Below are positions 53,549-62,314 of a stretch of 64,000 nt of DNA, piece after piece (the stretch's first letter is position 1; each line of letters begins with the position of its first letter). The DNA lies in the NCBI GenBank assembly GCA_021324935.1, contig JAJPIE010000036.1, forward strand, positions 1 through 64,000. The letters run 5' to 3'. The notes below the pieces were generated by a model. That model was not told where the DNA came from. It did not search any database and saw nothing but the letters and a program-made list of their open reading frames with translations. This DNA is from Acidobacteriota bacterium. Lineage in GTDB: Bacteria > Acidobacteriota > Terriglobia > Acidiferrales > UBA7541. A program made the translations under genes and the position numbers.

Positions 53549-54412
53549 TCAAGCAGCAAGCGATTCGCAAAATTCCGCCAGGAGATTCTGCGCCACCCGC
53601 AACCGGTAGCGAGCCGTCGAGCGAATGTCGTCGATGGGGGCGATTTCCCGGCCGAGTGCCTCCTGTGCGGCATGCACCAGCGCAGGAGTCGGCGTCAGGC
53701 CGCGCAGAATGTTCTCCGTCGCGGTGGCCCTCAGAACAACGGGGGCAACACTTCCCAGTGAAATCCGCAGGTCCGCAATTCGCCGGGCATCCATTTGCGC
53801 CGCGCCCGCGAAGCAAACCTTCGAAATGGCTTGTGCGCGTCGTGTGCCCACTTTGCGATAAAACTGGCGCCAATTCTGGCGTCCGCGCGGCAAGTGAACG
53901 CGAGCAATCAGTTCGTCGTTTCGCAGGTCGAGCTGCTTATAGCCTCGCCAAAACCCGTGAAAAGCGACACGGCGGGTTCCGTGAGCGGAAATTAATTCAA
54001 GTTCCGCGTCGTACACCAGCAGCGCCGGAGGAGTATCGGCGGCCGGCGAGGCATTCGCGATGTTGCCGCCAATCGTGCCGCGATTTTGAGTGGCCACGCT
54101 GCCAGTTTCGGAAGCCGCGCGGCTGAGAAGCGGAAACTCCTGCTCGACAATTGCGTTACGCCGGATCTCGGAATACGTGGTCAGTGCGCCCAGTGAAACA
54201 TGCGTGCGCGTCGCGATAATGCCCCGCAATTCCGGCAGATTCCAGACATTCAGAAACCGTCGCTGTGGCAATTTCCCCGCTTCCAGCAGCACCATTAAAT
54301 CCGTTCCGCCCGCGAATGGTTTCCACACCCCGGGTTCGCTCGCCAAGCGCTGCAGCGCCTCGCCTAGGCTTCGAGGCGTTTCCAACCGGTAATGCGGAAT
54401 ATACGATTTCAT
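53549..54412 (-). CDS. xdhB: Xanthine dehydrogenase FAD-binding subunit
   Basis: The 287-residue subunit has the CO-dehydrogenase flavoprotein fold: PFAGGTDLMVLLEAG, the FAD-site GTIGGNIANASPAADTPPALL, and a C-terminal domain with ARRIADLRISLGSVAP. It takes electrons from the [2Fe-2S] subunit to NAD. I set the start at ATG 54412, two bases from the xdhC stop; the frame upstream of it is only a shadow of xdhC. Confidence 0.92.
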   Translation of the reverse strand: MKSYIPHYRLETPRSLGEALQRLASEPGVWKPFAGGTDLMVLLEAGKLPQRRFLNVWNLPELRGIIATRTHVSLGALTTYSEIRRNAIVEQEFPLLSRAASETGSVATQNRGTIGGNIANASPAADTPPALLVYDAELELISAHGTRRVAFHGFWRGYKQLDLRNDELIARVHLPRGRQNWRQFYRKVGTRRAQAISKVCFAGAAQMDARRIADLRISLGSVAPVVLRATATENILRGLTPTPALVHAAQEALGREIAPIDDIRSTARYRLRVAQNLLAEFCESLAA

Positions 54413-54414
54413 GC

Positions 54415-54900
54415 CTATTGTCTCGCCAGCCTGCACGCGTCCACAACCGACGCAAAAATCTTCGTGTAGCCGGTACACCGGCACAGGTTGCCGGCCAATC
54501 CCTCGCGGATTTCGCTTTCGGACGGCTCCGGATTGCGCGACAGCAGATTCACGGCGGCCAGAATCATGCCGGGCGTGCAAATCCCGCATTGTGCGCCACC
54601 GTTGGCAAGAAACGCCTGCTGCACGAAGCTAAGTTGCGCCGCGTTCGCCACGCCTTCAATGGTGCGGATCTGTGCGCCTTCCACCTGCGCCAAGGGAATC
54701 AGGCAACTATTGACCAGCGCTCCGTCCATCTCGATGGAGCATGCGCCGCATTCGCCTTCGCCGCACCCCTCCTTCGTCCCGGTTAGTCCTGCGTGCTCAC
54801 GCAAGGCATCCAGCAGACGTGTCATCGGGTACGCCTCCAGCGTGTAAGCCTTGCCATTGATCTCGCATTGCACGCGTACCTTGCGCGGAGATTCATTCAT
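54415..54900 (-). CDS. xdhC: Xanthine dehydrogenase iron-sulfur subunit
   Basis: The 161 residues carry two [2Fe-2S] sites: GCGEGECGACSIEMDG with the fourth Cys in VNSC, and CGICTPG plus CRCTGYTKI. Its ATG lies inside the end of the large-subunit gene (8-base overlap), so the two are translated together. Confidence 0.95.
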   Translation of the reverse strand: MNESPRKVRVQCEINGKAYTLEAYPMTRLLDALREHAGLTGTKEGCGEGECGACSIEMDGALVNSCLIPLAQVEGAQIRTIEGVANAAQLSFVQQAFLANGGAQCGICTPGMILAAVNLLSRNPEPSESEIREGLAGNLCRCTGYTKIFASVVDACRLARQ

Positions 54901-57127
54901 GCGCGCCCTCCAGCAAGTCCATCAGCTTTTCTGGCGTCATCGGGATCTCGCGGATATCCGTGCCGGTGGCGTGCGCGATGGCGTTGGCGATCGCCGGCGC
55001 AGTTCCATCCAAAGGCAGCTCTCCAATTCCCTTTGCTCCCGCAGGCCCTCGCTCGTAGGGAATCTCCTCGAAATAAACGCGAATCGGCGGAACGTCCATC
55101 GATGTGGGCATGATGTAATTGGTCATCTGGCCATTGGCCATGCGCCCTTCCTGCCAAACGATGTTCTCGTAAAGCGCAAATCCGACGCCCTGCGCCACCC
55201 CGCCTTCGATCTGCCCCGCTGCCAGCACCGGGTTAATCACTTTGCCTGCTTCCTGCACCGCAACAAAATCTTCCACGCGGACTTCGGCGGTGCGCGGGTC
55301 CACGGCGACCTCCGCCACGTAGACTGCCCACCCGTAAGCCCCATACGCGTCGCCTTGATACTTGTTGTCGTCCCAGTGCAGGTGTGATGGATGCTGATAC
55401 TTCGCCAGCGATTGCAGCGGGCCGAATTTGTCGATGTAGCGAGCGCAAGCCTCGCCAAAGTCACTCGGCGTGAAACTCGATTTCAGGAATCCGCTTTCCA
55501 CCAGTGAGTTCTTCACCGCCGATGCCGCGTTCTCCACGAGCTTTCCCACGATCATCGTGGTCCGCGAAGCGACGGTTGGCCCGCTGTTAGGCACCAGCGA
55601 AGTATCCGGTCGCAGGATTTCAATCTGATCGAGATCCAATCCAAGGGTGTCGGCGGCAATCTGCGCAAAAACGGTATTCGTTCCCTGACCCATTTCCGTG
55701 CTGCCGGCGAGCACCTGTACTTTTCCTTCGCGCGTGGCCGCAACGAGCGCTTCCGACGCCAGATATTCCTCCCCGGAACCTGTGAATCCAGCTCCATGCA
55801 AGAATGACGCAAAGCCAATTCCCCGTTTGATGGGGCTGCGCGGGTTCTCCTTCTCAAAACGTGCTCGTTTTTGGTGATATCCGCTCAACTCCAGTGCGCG
55901 ATCCAGCAGTTTTTCCATCTGCACTTTTTCCTGCACCACCTGACCGACGGCCAGCGTTTCTCCCGCACGGATAAAATTCTTTCTTCGAAATTCATCGGGT
56001 GAGAGCCCGGCTGTGGCTGCCACTTTGTCCAGATGGCGTTCGAGCGCAAACACGCTCTGTGGCGCGCCGAACCCCCGGAAAGCTCCATGCGGCGGAGCAT
56101 TCGTGGCCACCACGCGGCTGCGGATGCGCACGTTGGGGCATGAATACGGCCCCGCGGCGTGAATCGTGCCGCGAGAGAGTACGACTGGCGAAAGTGTCTC
56201 ATAAGCGCCGCCGTCCAGCGTGAAATCAATCTCCATGGCCACAAGCATGCCCTCGCGCGTAACGCCGGTGCGATGGCGCGTGCGCGAAGGGTGGCGTTTC
56301 GTGGTGGCGGCCATATCTTCTGCGCGATCGTATATGAGTTTCACGGCCTTGCCGGATTTCCAGGCCAGCAGCGCGGCATGTCCGGCGATCATGGAGGGAT
56401 ACTCTTCCTTTCCGCCAAAGCCCCCGCCGGTTTCCGTCTGCACCACGCGCACTTTTTCTTTGGGCAAATCGAACAAGCGCGCCAACGCTTTGTGTACATA
56501 GTAGGGGCATTGCAGCGAACCCCACACGGTCACGCCGTTTTTGGGGTTCGCCTGCGCGATCATGCCCTGGGGTTCGATGTAAAGCTGCTCCTGTGCGCCG
56601 GTTGCGTACTCACCTTCGACAATGAAGTCCGCAGCCGCCCAAGCCCTGTCCACCTCCCCCTTTTCTACCTCATATGTCTTGAAAATATTATCTTCACCCC
56701 AAATTATCTGTTTTTTCGACAGAGAATCCTCAATGGAAAAAACGGCTGGCGAGGGTTCCACGTCGATTTGCACGGCGCGCCGCGCTTCTTCGAGCAAATA
56801 TTTGTCGGGATGAGCCAGCAGAATCACAGGCTCTTCGCGGTGGTTCACAAACTTGTCCGCCAGGCAGGGTTGGTCTTCGATCAGCAGGGCGACGCAGTTC
56901 TTCCCCGGAATGTCCTTTGCGCTAACGATCGTAAATTCGTGCCAGGGGATATTCTTCGCGAAACGAATCTCGCGGATGCGGCCGCGCGGCATGGGGCTCC
57001 GCACGGTCACACCATGAATCATTCCCGGAAAGGTGAAATCATCCACATAGCGCGCAGATCCAGTGACCTTTTCCCGCCCTTCCTTGCGAGGAACCGGTCT
57101 GCCAATGTGGCGATTTTCAATAGCCAT
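54893..57127 (-). CDS. xdhA: Xanthine dehydrogenase molybdopterin-binding subunit
   Basis: This 744-residue subunit oxidises hypoxanthine and xanthine to urate. It shows RKEGREKVTGSARYVDD, TGGGFGGKEEYPS, GAFRGFGAPQ, GSTEMGQGTNTVFAQIAADTLG, and AKGIGELPLDGTAPAI with the catalytic Glu. No Tat signal, unlike the IorB protein at 21.4 kb, so it is cytoplasmic. ATG 57127 heads the seven-gene purine operon; a TTG 15 bases before is a less likely start. Confidence 0.93.
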   Translation of the reverse strand: MAIENRHIGRPVPRKEGREKVTGSARYVDDFTFPGMIHGVTVRSPMPRGRIREIRFAKNIPWHEFTIVSAKDIPGKNCVALLIEDQPCLADKFVNHREEPVILLAHPDKYLLEEARRAVQIDVEPSPAVFSIEDSLSKKQIIWGEDNIFKTYEVEKGEVDRAWAAADFIVEGEYATGAQEQLYIEPQGMIAQANPKNGVTVWGSLQCPYYVHKALARLFDLPKEKVRVVQTETGGGFGGKEEYPSMIAGHAALLAWKSGKAVKLIYDRAEDMAATTKRHPSRTRHRTGVTREGMLVAMEIDFTLDGGAYETLSPVVLSRGTIHAAGPYSCPNVRIRSRVVATNAPPHGAFRGFGAPQSVFALERHLDKVAATAGLSPDEFRRKNFIRAGETLAVGQVVQEKVQMEKLLDRALELSGYHQKRARFEKENPRSPIKRGIGFASFLHGAGFTGSGEEYLASEALVAATREGKVQVLAGSTEMGQGTNTVFAQIAADTLGLDLDQIEILRPDTSLVPNSGPTVASRTTMIVGKLVENAASAVKNSLVESGFLKSSFTPSDFGEACARYIDKFGPLQSLAKYQHPSHLHWDDNKYQGDAYGAYGWAVYVAEVAVDPRTAEVRVEDFVAVQEAGKVINPVLAAGQIEGGVAQGVGFALYENIVWQEGRMANGQMTNYIMPTSMDVPPIRVYFEEIPYERGPAGAKGIGELPLDGTAPAIANAIAHATGTDIREIPMTPEKLMDLLEGAHE

Positions 57128-57207
57128 TAGTCTGGCTTCCAAGAGGAGCGTTCCTCATCCGGTTCTCAAGATCTGTGGCGAACAACGCTTCCCCGGAACG
57201 TCGTGAA

Positions 57208-57246
57208 ATTGTAACGCACCGCTACCTGCGAAATTTACCAAATTTC
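57208..57246 (-). promoter_or_regulatory. Putative xdh operon promoter with operator palindrome
   Basis: On the minus strand TACAAT (57213-57208) is a likely -10 for the operon. The perfect palindrome GAAATTT-ACC-AAATTTC at 57230-57246 covers the -35 region. It lies in the 253-bp gap between xdhA and the divergent guanine deaminase gene, so a purine-responsive repressor could control both. No regulator gene is nearby. Confidence 0.5.
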
Positions 57247-57380
57247 TTGCCCGGCCAGCATCGAAGCAAAGCCTGCAATCCGCCTGGCGGAGGCTGCGAT
57301 TTCTTCCACACACACGGACGGCACATTGATATTGCTATTTATAAACGGTAGAGGCACCCTGAAATCGGGATAAATCCAAC

Positions 57381-57848
57381 ATGTCTGCAGAGTTCATGCG
57401 CCGCGCGATTGCGCTGGGGCTCGAAAATGTCCGCACCGGCGGCGGCGGCCCGTTCGCCGCGCTGGTCGTTAAGCAGGGCCGTATTCTCGCCGAAGGTGTC
57501 AATTGCGTCACCACCACCAACGATCCCACGGCGCACGCCGAAGTGGTGGCCATCCGCGAAGCCTGCCGCAATCTCGGCAATTTCCAACTTACCGGCTGCG
57601 ATCTCTACACCACATGCGAACCATGCCCCATGTGCCTGGGAGCGATCTACTGGGCCCGGCCTTCGCGCATTTTTTACGCTTGCATCGCCGCGGACGCTGC
57701 CGCGGTGGGTTTCGACGACGCCTTCATTTACGACGAACTGCGGCGCGGACACCAAGAGCGCCGGCTGCCCATGCAGCAACTTCTCCGCGAAGAATCTCTC
57801 GCGATTTTCAGCCTTTGGAAGCAACTGGAAAACAAGAAGCGCTATTGA
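57381..57848 (+). CDS. guaD: Guanine deaminase, cytidine-deaminase fold
   Basis: The 155-residue zinc enzyme has the TAHAEVVAIREA motif (zinc His and proton-shuttle Glu) and CEPCPMCLGAIYWAR (two zinc Cys), with FDDAFIYDEL near the C-terminus, as in GuaD of the CDA family. It turns guanine into xanthine, the entry substrate of the divergently transcribed xdh operon. That context supports guanine over tRNA adenosine deamination. Confidence 0.85.
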   Translation: MSAEFMRRAIALGLENVRTGGGGPFAALVVKQGRILAEGVNCVTTTNDPTAHAEVVAIREACRNLGNFQLTGCDLYTTCEPCPMCLGAIYWARPSRIFYACIAADAAAVGFDDAFIYDELRRGHQERRLPMQQLLREESLAIFSLWKQLENKKRY

Positions 57849-57885
57849 CCGTTAGCTATGCGGGCCTCACCAGGGAGTGGGATTT

Positions 57886-58149
57886 TTATTCCCCGCCGGT
57901 TCTCAGCTGGCCGAGAATGGCCATCGGCCGCTCGCGCCAGGTGCCATCCTCCTCGAATTTTAACGTGTAAATATGCAGCAGACGCCAGCCCGCATGCTGC
58001 ATGCGGTTCACTTCCTCCCTGCCCTTCGCTTCCAGGCTGTGGCCGGCGAGCTCCGCAATTTCCAGCTGCCACAAAGGAAGGGATTCCACCACGCCAACGG
58101 GCGACTTAAATCCCAGAACTTCTAGCGCCTCTTTTGTTTTGGCGAGCAT
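57886..58149 (-). CDS. Conserved small protein of unknown function
   Basis: No family is recognised for these 87 residues (LPLWQLEIAELAGHSLEAKG, MQHAGWRLLHIYTLKFEEDG). It is accepted as real because a near-ideal GGAGGTGA precedes the ATG at 58149 and the composition reads like a folded soluble protein with a WRLLHIYTLKF strand. It converges with guaD and follows the phosphoribosyltransferase gene by 46 bases, so it may be cotranscribed with it. Confidence 0.6.
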   Translation of the reverse strand: MLAKTKEALEVLGFKSPVGVVESLPLWQLEIAELAGHSLEAKGREEVNRMQHAGWRLLHIYTLKFEEDGTWRERPMAILGQLRTGGE

Positions 58150-58195
58150 AGCTCACCTCCGGGGCCTTCCATTTCGCCTGCCCACACGAGATGGC

Positions 58196-58864
58196 CTAGG
58201 CCGAGTGCGATTTCGCGCCGGCTTCCCGCCGCTGTGCGCGTTCCAGTAACGCGATCACTTCCTCATCGCCCACCTGCGAAAAATCCTCGTAAAATTGACC
58301 GACTCCGTAAAACGGATCCGGAAGTTCGGCGCAAACAAGTTCGTCCAGTTCGTGCCGAAGCTGGTTGTAGGTTGCCCTGGGCGCGACCGGGGTTGCCACC
58401 ACGAGCGACGCGGGCCGTAGTTTGCGAATGGCTTGAATCGCCGCCCGCAAGCTGGCGCCGGTGGCTACCCCGTCGTCCACCAGAATCACCGTGCGCCCCT
58501 GCACGTTTAGCGACGGCCGATTGCCACGATAAAGCAGCTCGCGCCGTTCGAGTTCTTTCGTCTCCTGTTTGGTGGCCGCTGTAATTTCCGCTTCGGATAT
58601 TCCCAGTTTATTCACAATGTCCGTATTCAGAATGCGAACACCGCCGCTGCTGATCGCTCCAAACGCAAGCTCCTCATGCCCCGGCACGCCCAGCTTGCGC
58701 AGGACGAAAATATCCAGCGGAGCCCGCAACGCAGAAGCAACCTCGAATGCCACGGGCACTCCACCCCGTGGCACTCCCAACACCGTCACATCGGCGCGGC
58801 TAGCATACTTTTCGAGGCGTTCCGCCAACACGCGGCCGGCCTCTTGTCGATTTGTGAAAATCAT
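58196..58864 (-). CDS. Phosphoribosyltransferase-domain protein
   Basis: The 222-residue protein has the PRPP-binding loop TVILVDDGVATGASL (~120-134) and an N-terminal VLGVPRGGVPVAFEVASAL, the pattern of the stand-alone PRTase-like proteins often named 'phosphoribosyltransferase' next to dienelactone hydrolases or stress proteins. The acceptor base is unknown, and it may not be purine-specific despite the neighbouring purine genes. Confidence 0.85.
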   Translation of the reverse strand: MIFTNRQEAGRVLAERLEKYASRADVTVLGVPRGGVPVAFEVASALRAPLDIFVLRKLGVPGHEELAFGAISSGGVRILNTDIVNKLGISEAEITAATKQETKELERRELLYRGNRPSLNVQGRTVILVDDGVATGASLRAAIQAIRKLRPASLVVATPVAPRATYNQLRHELDELVCAELPDPFYGVGQFYEDFSQVGDEEVIALLERAQRREAGAKSHSA

Positions 58865-59008
58865 CGCGCTGCCTCAGCTTTCTGGCGGAGGGTTGCCCGA
58901 GATTTGCGGAACCTGCGGGCTTCCTGAAAAACTCCAGGTCAAACTCTTCTTCATGATCACCTCCCGCGCTGGACACCAGATTGGGCCGCCAATTACCATC
59001 CGTCCACG

Positions 59009-59581
59009 CTAAAGTTCGGGATGCGATTCCAGCGTGTACGGCACCATGCTATCCGGCGTGCCAGGTGCTTTCCGCTTCGCCTCGCGCGCGCTCACTCTTT
59101 TCTTGATCGCTGCCCGCCGGCCGCCCTTCTTGGCTGCAGCGCTTTTTCCACGAGGCCCTTCATTCCGCCTGGCTCGCCCGAAGACTCCGTTTTCAAATGC
59201 GATGTGATCGCGCAGGAGCTTTACCACGTCCATGCCCGGCAGGATCATCGCCATGGTGCGGTCCGGCGTCGCGAATTTTAACTCTTCGCGAAAACTCCCA
59301 ATGGCCTCCTTGATCCGCAGATGTTCGCGGGCGATGCGCGCCAGCTTTTCCGCGGGAAGGTCCTTGTACAATTCCGATTCCACCAGGCGGTCCGCCGCGT
59401 GGCAATGTTCCACAATTCCAGTCATGCCATGTTCCAGGCCGCGCAGCTCGTTCAGGATTTTCTGGTGCCGTGAAGAATCATGTGTCGAGGCGATTTCCAA
59501 CGACCGCTCGATTTTGTCCGCCAGGTGCGACAACTCTTCGTGTTCCTTTCGCAAGTACACCATGTAAGGATGGAATTGCAT
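59009..59581 (-). CDS. Hemerythrin-like HHE domain protein with basic tail
   Basis: The 190 residues begin MQFHPYMVYLRKEHEELSHLA and go on with HGMTGIVEHCHAADRLVE, HLRIKEAIG and LLRDHIAFENGVF, giving the His/Glu ligands of a di-iron HHE four-helix bundle. The last ~50 residues are Lys/Arg/Ala-rich (GKSAAAKKGGRRAAIKK), unlike standard hemerythrins, and could bind nucleic acid or the membrane surface. The ATG at 59581 has AAAGGGGG upstream; an open frame of 30 more codons is ignored. Likely sensing or storage of O2/NO/iron. Confidence 0.8.
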   Translation of the reverse strand: MQFHPYMVYLRKEHEELSHLADKIERSLEIASTHDSSRHQKILNELRGLEHGMTGIVEHCHAADRLVESELYKDLPAEKLARIAREHLRIKEAIGSFREELKFATPDRTMAMILPGMDVVKLLRDHIAFENGVFGRARRNEGPRGKSAAAKKGGRRAAIKKRVSAREAKRKAPGTPDSMVPYTLESHPEL

Positions 59582-60355
59582 GATGGCCCCCTTTCTCGCA
59601 GCGCATCCCAGAGACTCCCCGCTCATACCCTCTGGGTAGACAGCCACCCACCAGTTACATCCGCCGCGCACAATGCAGCCTTCATCAAAACAAAATTTAC
59701 ACAGAAATTCACTCGACAGGTGGGTTCTTTAGCGCGTTCGTTTGCGGGGCCTGCTCGCATGGCGGTTCCCTACATCCAGGTAACTTCACCACCGGCCGGG
59801 GCAGTTCACCGGCTTGGACGAAGAACTCCAAGTCAGCGCTGTCGATGTAACCATCGCAGGCTGTTGAACATTCGTCAGTGATTGGGGTCACCCCATCCAG
59901 TTGTGCCGGCGTGCGCCGCGAAGAATTCCATTCCGCTGCGAGGATCAATGGCAATGTTCCTTGCCTGGCTAGCCGCGGCGGGCCACCTGCGCACTCACGC
60001 AGGCACCGAAATTACTCGGAGGAGGTGGAAACGGGAGTTGGGCTTCCTTCGAATCTGCGAACAGCCTCCGAGGAGGCGCCAAGTTTTGGACCCGAAAACA
60101 GGGGGAGTACATAAAGATCGCCAGAGATTCAGACGAGAGCGCCTGTGAAAACGGGATTTCCCGCGAAATGTTGGTGGACTCAGGACCAAAACACGGTGGG
60201 TTCGATGTGGCGGCGCAAGCCGCCTCTTCTTTCTTTCAGAAGCTGGCATTCCCGCAAGCACCGCCTAACTCCTGATCTCGGTACTTGCCACAATCTGCAG
60301 GTACCGCCTTTGAATGCCGGAAAGTTGGGAATCTGGGAACTCGTTGGAAAAAGAA
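59582..60355. other. Long intergenic stretch before tRNA-Asn
   Basis: About 770 bases where no frame on either strand reads like a protein. The only structure seen is a hairpin, GGCGGC-GCAA-GCCGCC at 60209-60224, followed by CTCTTCTTTCTTTC. It has a GNRA loop and may act as a weak plus-strand terminator or belong to a small untranslated RNA. Confidence 0.4.
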
Positions 60356-60430
60356 TGGCTCCCCGGGCTAGATTCGAACTAGCAACCCTTCGGTTAACAG
60401 CCGAATGCTCTACCATTGAGCTACCGGGGA
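60356..60430 (-). tRNA. tRNA-Asn (GTT)
   Basis: The minus strand gives a full cloverleaf: acceptor TCCCCGG/CCGGGGA, D-arm GCTC-AATGGTA-GAGC, anticodon stem TTCGG/CCGAA with loop CTGTTAA (anticodon GTT), and T-arm with TTCGAAT. Discriminator G and CCA are encoded (60359-60356). Confidence 0.97.
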
Positions 60431-60526
60431 ACGGTGCGGGTAGGAACGAAGTGTTACCGCAAAAGTGTAGCGGCTGTCGGCGCGGGTGTCAATGAAGCGC
60501 CGCACTTCTGATCGGAAAATAACGGG

Positions 60527-61240
60527 TCAGAAGTGGAAAACCACCCCTGTGCTGGCCTGGAAGTTGTTCTGCGTTTCGCTGAAGAAGCGCGTGTACACGT
60601 AATCCACTTCCGCGCGCAGCGACAACCGCGAGTTCACGCGATAGTCCACGCCGCCGCCGCCGGTCGCCGACAATGCCGACCGATTCCCCGCAGCCGTCTG
60701 TGGCTGCAAGTGTGCTCCGCCGACCAGCGCGTGCACCCACGGCTCGAATCTCGCCCGGCGCCCGCCCAGGCGGATTCCGCCCGCTCCTTCGAAATACTTC
60801 ACGTGATTGTTATCGTTGGGCGGCGGGCCGAATGCCGTGATGATGTTGCCTTCCAGCGCGAACCAAGTATTCGTGTAGTAGCTCACCGTGGTGTTCACGC
60901 CCACGATGCTTGCGTCCAGAATGCTCGAGCGGAAGCGCAAGAATTCAACGCCCAGGCCCAGTTGCCAGCGGTAGTCGTCGCGTTCGCCAAAGACGAATTT
61001 CGGCATCGCCGCGGGAGCGGCAGGCGTGGCCGCAGGCTCCGCAGCGGAGGGCCCAGCATTTGCCAAGCGGAAAGGCTCGCGGGAGCTATCGAACAAATTC
61101 ACCTGGGTGGCGGACGTATTTTCAAAGATGGCGACGTTCTCGCTGTCGCGATTGGCGGCCGGGTTGGAACTTCCTTGTTGCGCGCACACCGCGCACGCAC
61201 TTGCCAACACGATAGCCATTCCCAAGACTGGCTTTCTCAT
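60527..61240 (-). CDS. Outer-membrane beta-barrel protein
   Basis: A 237-residue exported protein: signal peptide (VLGMAIVLASACAVCAQ), a low-complexity Ala/Pro stretch to ~85, then a small barrel with alternating strands (RWQLGLGVEFLRFRSS, TTVSYYTNTWFALEGNI, SLRAEVDYVYTRFFS) and a C-terminal Phe (TGVVFHF), the outer-membrane assembly signal. GGAGGACA precedes the ATG at 61240. It looks like the OmpA/OmpW-like eight-strand class; function unknown. Confidence 0.75.
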   Translation of the reverse strand: MRKPVLGMAIVLASACAVCAQQGSSNPAANRDSENVAIFENTSATQVNLFDSSREPFRLANAGPSAAEPAATPAAPAAMPKFVFGERDDYRWQLGLGVEFLRFRSSILDASIVGVNTTVSYYTNTWFALEGNIITAFGPPPNDNNHVKYFEGAGGIRLGGRRARFEPWVHALVGGAHLQPQTAAGNRSALSATGGGGVDYRVNSRLSLRAEVDYVYTRFFSETQNNFQASTGVVFHF

Positions 61241-61484
61241 ACCGATTGTCCTCCGCCTCTGCCGGCACCCCCCACGGCGCCGCGGCGTTTTCCCAGAATC
61301 CAGAATCATAACCCGCCCGCCGACAAATTGTTCCCCAAAAAGTGCCGGGCGGATTACGGCGCGGGCAAGGCAGACCTACTATAGCGCAGAAAGCCGCGGT
61401 TGGGAGAGAGAACGAGCGCCGGGCTGCCAAAGAGTCAGGCCTCCGCGTTCGCAGAAGCGAAGGCCTAGCTGCGAGGGAAGCGAA

Positions 61485-62039
61485 CTATTGCACCAGCGAA
61501 TAATTGTGCATGCCGGAACCGAACGAGAAGCCCGCGCCCGCCACCTGCGGCACCCACCAGAATCGCCGCAACATCGGGTGTGTGCTGGTCAGCATCCTGT
61601 GGCCAAGGAAATCCATGATCGCGGGGCTCACCTGCGTGGCTGCGTAGATCGCGTTGGAATGGGCAAAAGGGCGCATGAACGGATCGCTTTCCGTGCCGTA
61701 ATTTCCGGAAATCGCTCGCCGGGTAGACCACGCGTCAAATGCCGCTGCTCCGTGGCTCACCGCCATGAACGTATACCACAACTTCTCCTGGCGTGGGCTT
61801 GGTGCCGGCCGCTCGATCACCGGCTTCACGGGGCCAACCGGAAACGCGGAGGCCGCAGGGGTAGCCAGTTCGGACGCCGGCTCAGCCTTGGGCTCGGGTG
61901 CGTCGGGAAGTTCGGTTCGAGAACTGGATGAAATCTTTGCTTCAACGGTGGGGGCAGAAGCGGCGGAATCAGGCATGGCCCGCTTGGGAGCATCCGATGC
62001 CGGCAACCAAAGTAACAGGAGCGCTGCGGAAAGAACCAC
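61485..62039 (-). CDS. Exported or membrane-anchored protein of unknown function
   Basis: I do not recognise it. The 184 residues begin with a hydrophobic signal or anchor (LSAALLLLWLPAS), pass through a Pro/Ala/Glu-rich spacer, and end in a more conserved-looking part with LWYTFMAVSHGAAAFDAWSTRR, ESDPFMRPFAHSN and a Gly-rich tail. The start is GTG at 62039 with GAGGTGA five bases before it. Confidence 0.6.
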   Translation of the reverse strand: MVLSAALLLLWLPASDAPKRAMPDSAASAPTVEAKISSSSRTELPDAPEPKAEPASELATPAASAFPVGPVKPVIERPAPSPRQEKLWYTFMAVSHGAAAFDAWSTRRAISGNYGTESDPFMRPFAHSNAIYAATQVSPAIMDFLGHRMLTSTHPMLRRFWWVPQVAGAGFSFGSGMHNYSLVQ

Positions 62040-62314
62040 GTGTCACCTCAGGGTTGCAGGCCGGGAGAGGGTCCGGATGATTGCAACGTCTCCATTACAC
62101 TGCCCATGCGTGCAGGTGTCACTGGCCCATCGGTCACATATCCCGCTAGTACCTCTGGCCGGGACTTGTGGTTAGTACTCCGCTTGGGTCGCTCCGCGGT
62201 TTCCTGCAAGCTTTCTATCGTGCTCGATCTTCCAAACAAAACTGGGCACATCGGCCACGATGGTCCATCGGCAATGGCATAGGAACTGCTCCTCCTTCCT
62301 CCGGGTGAGGGGGT

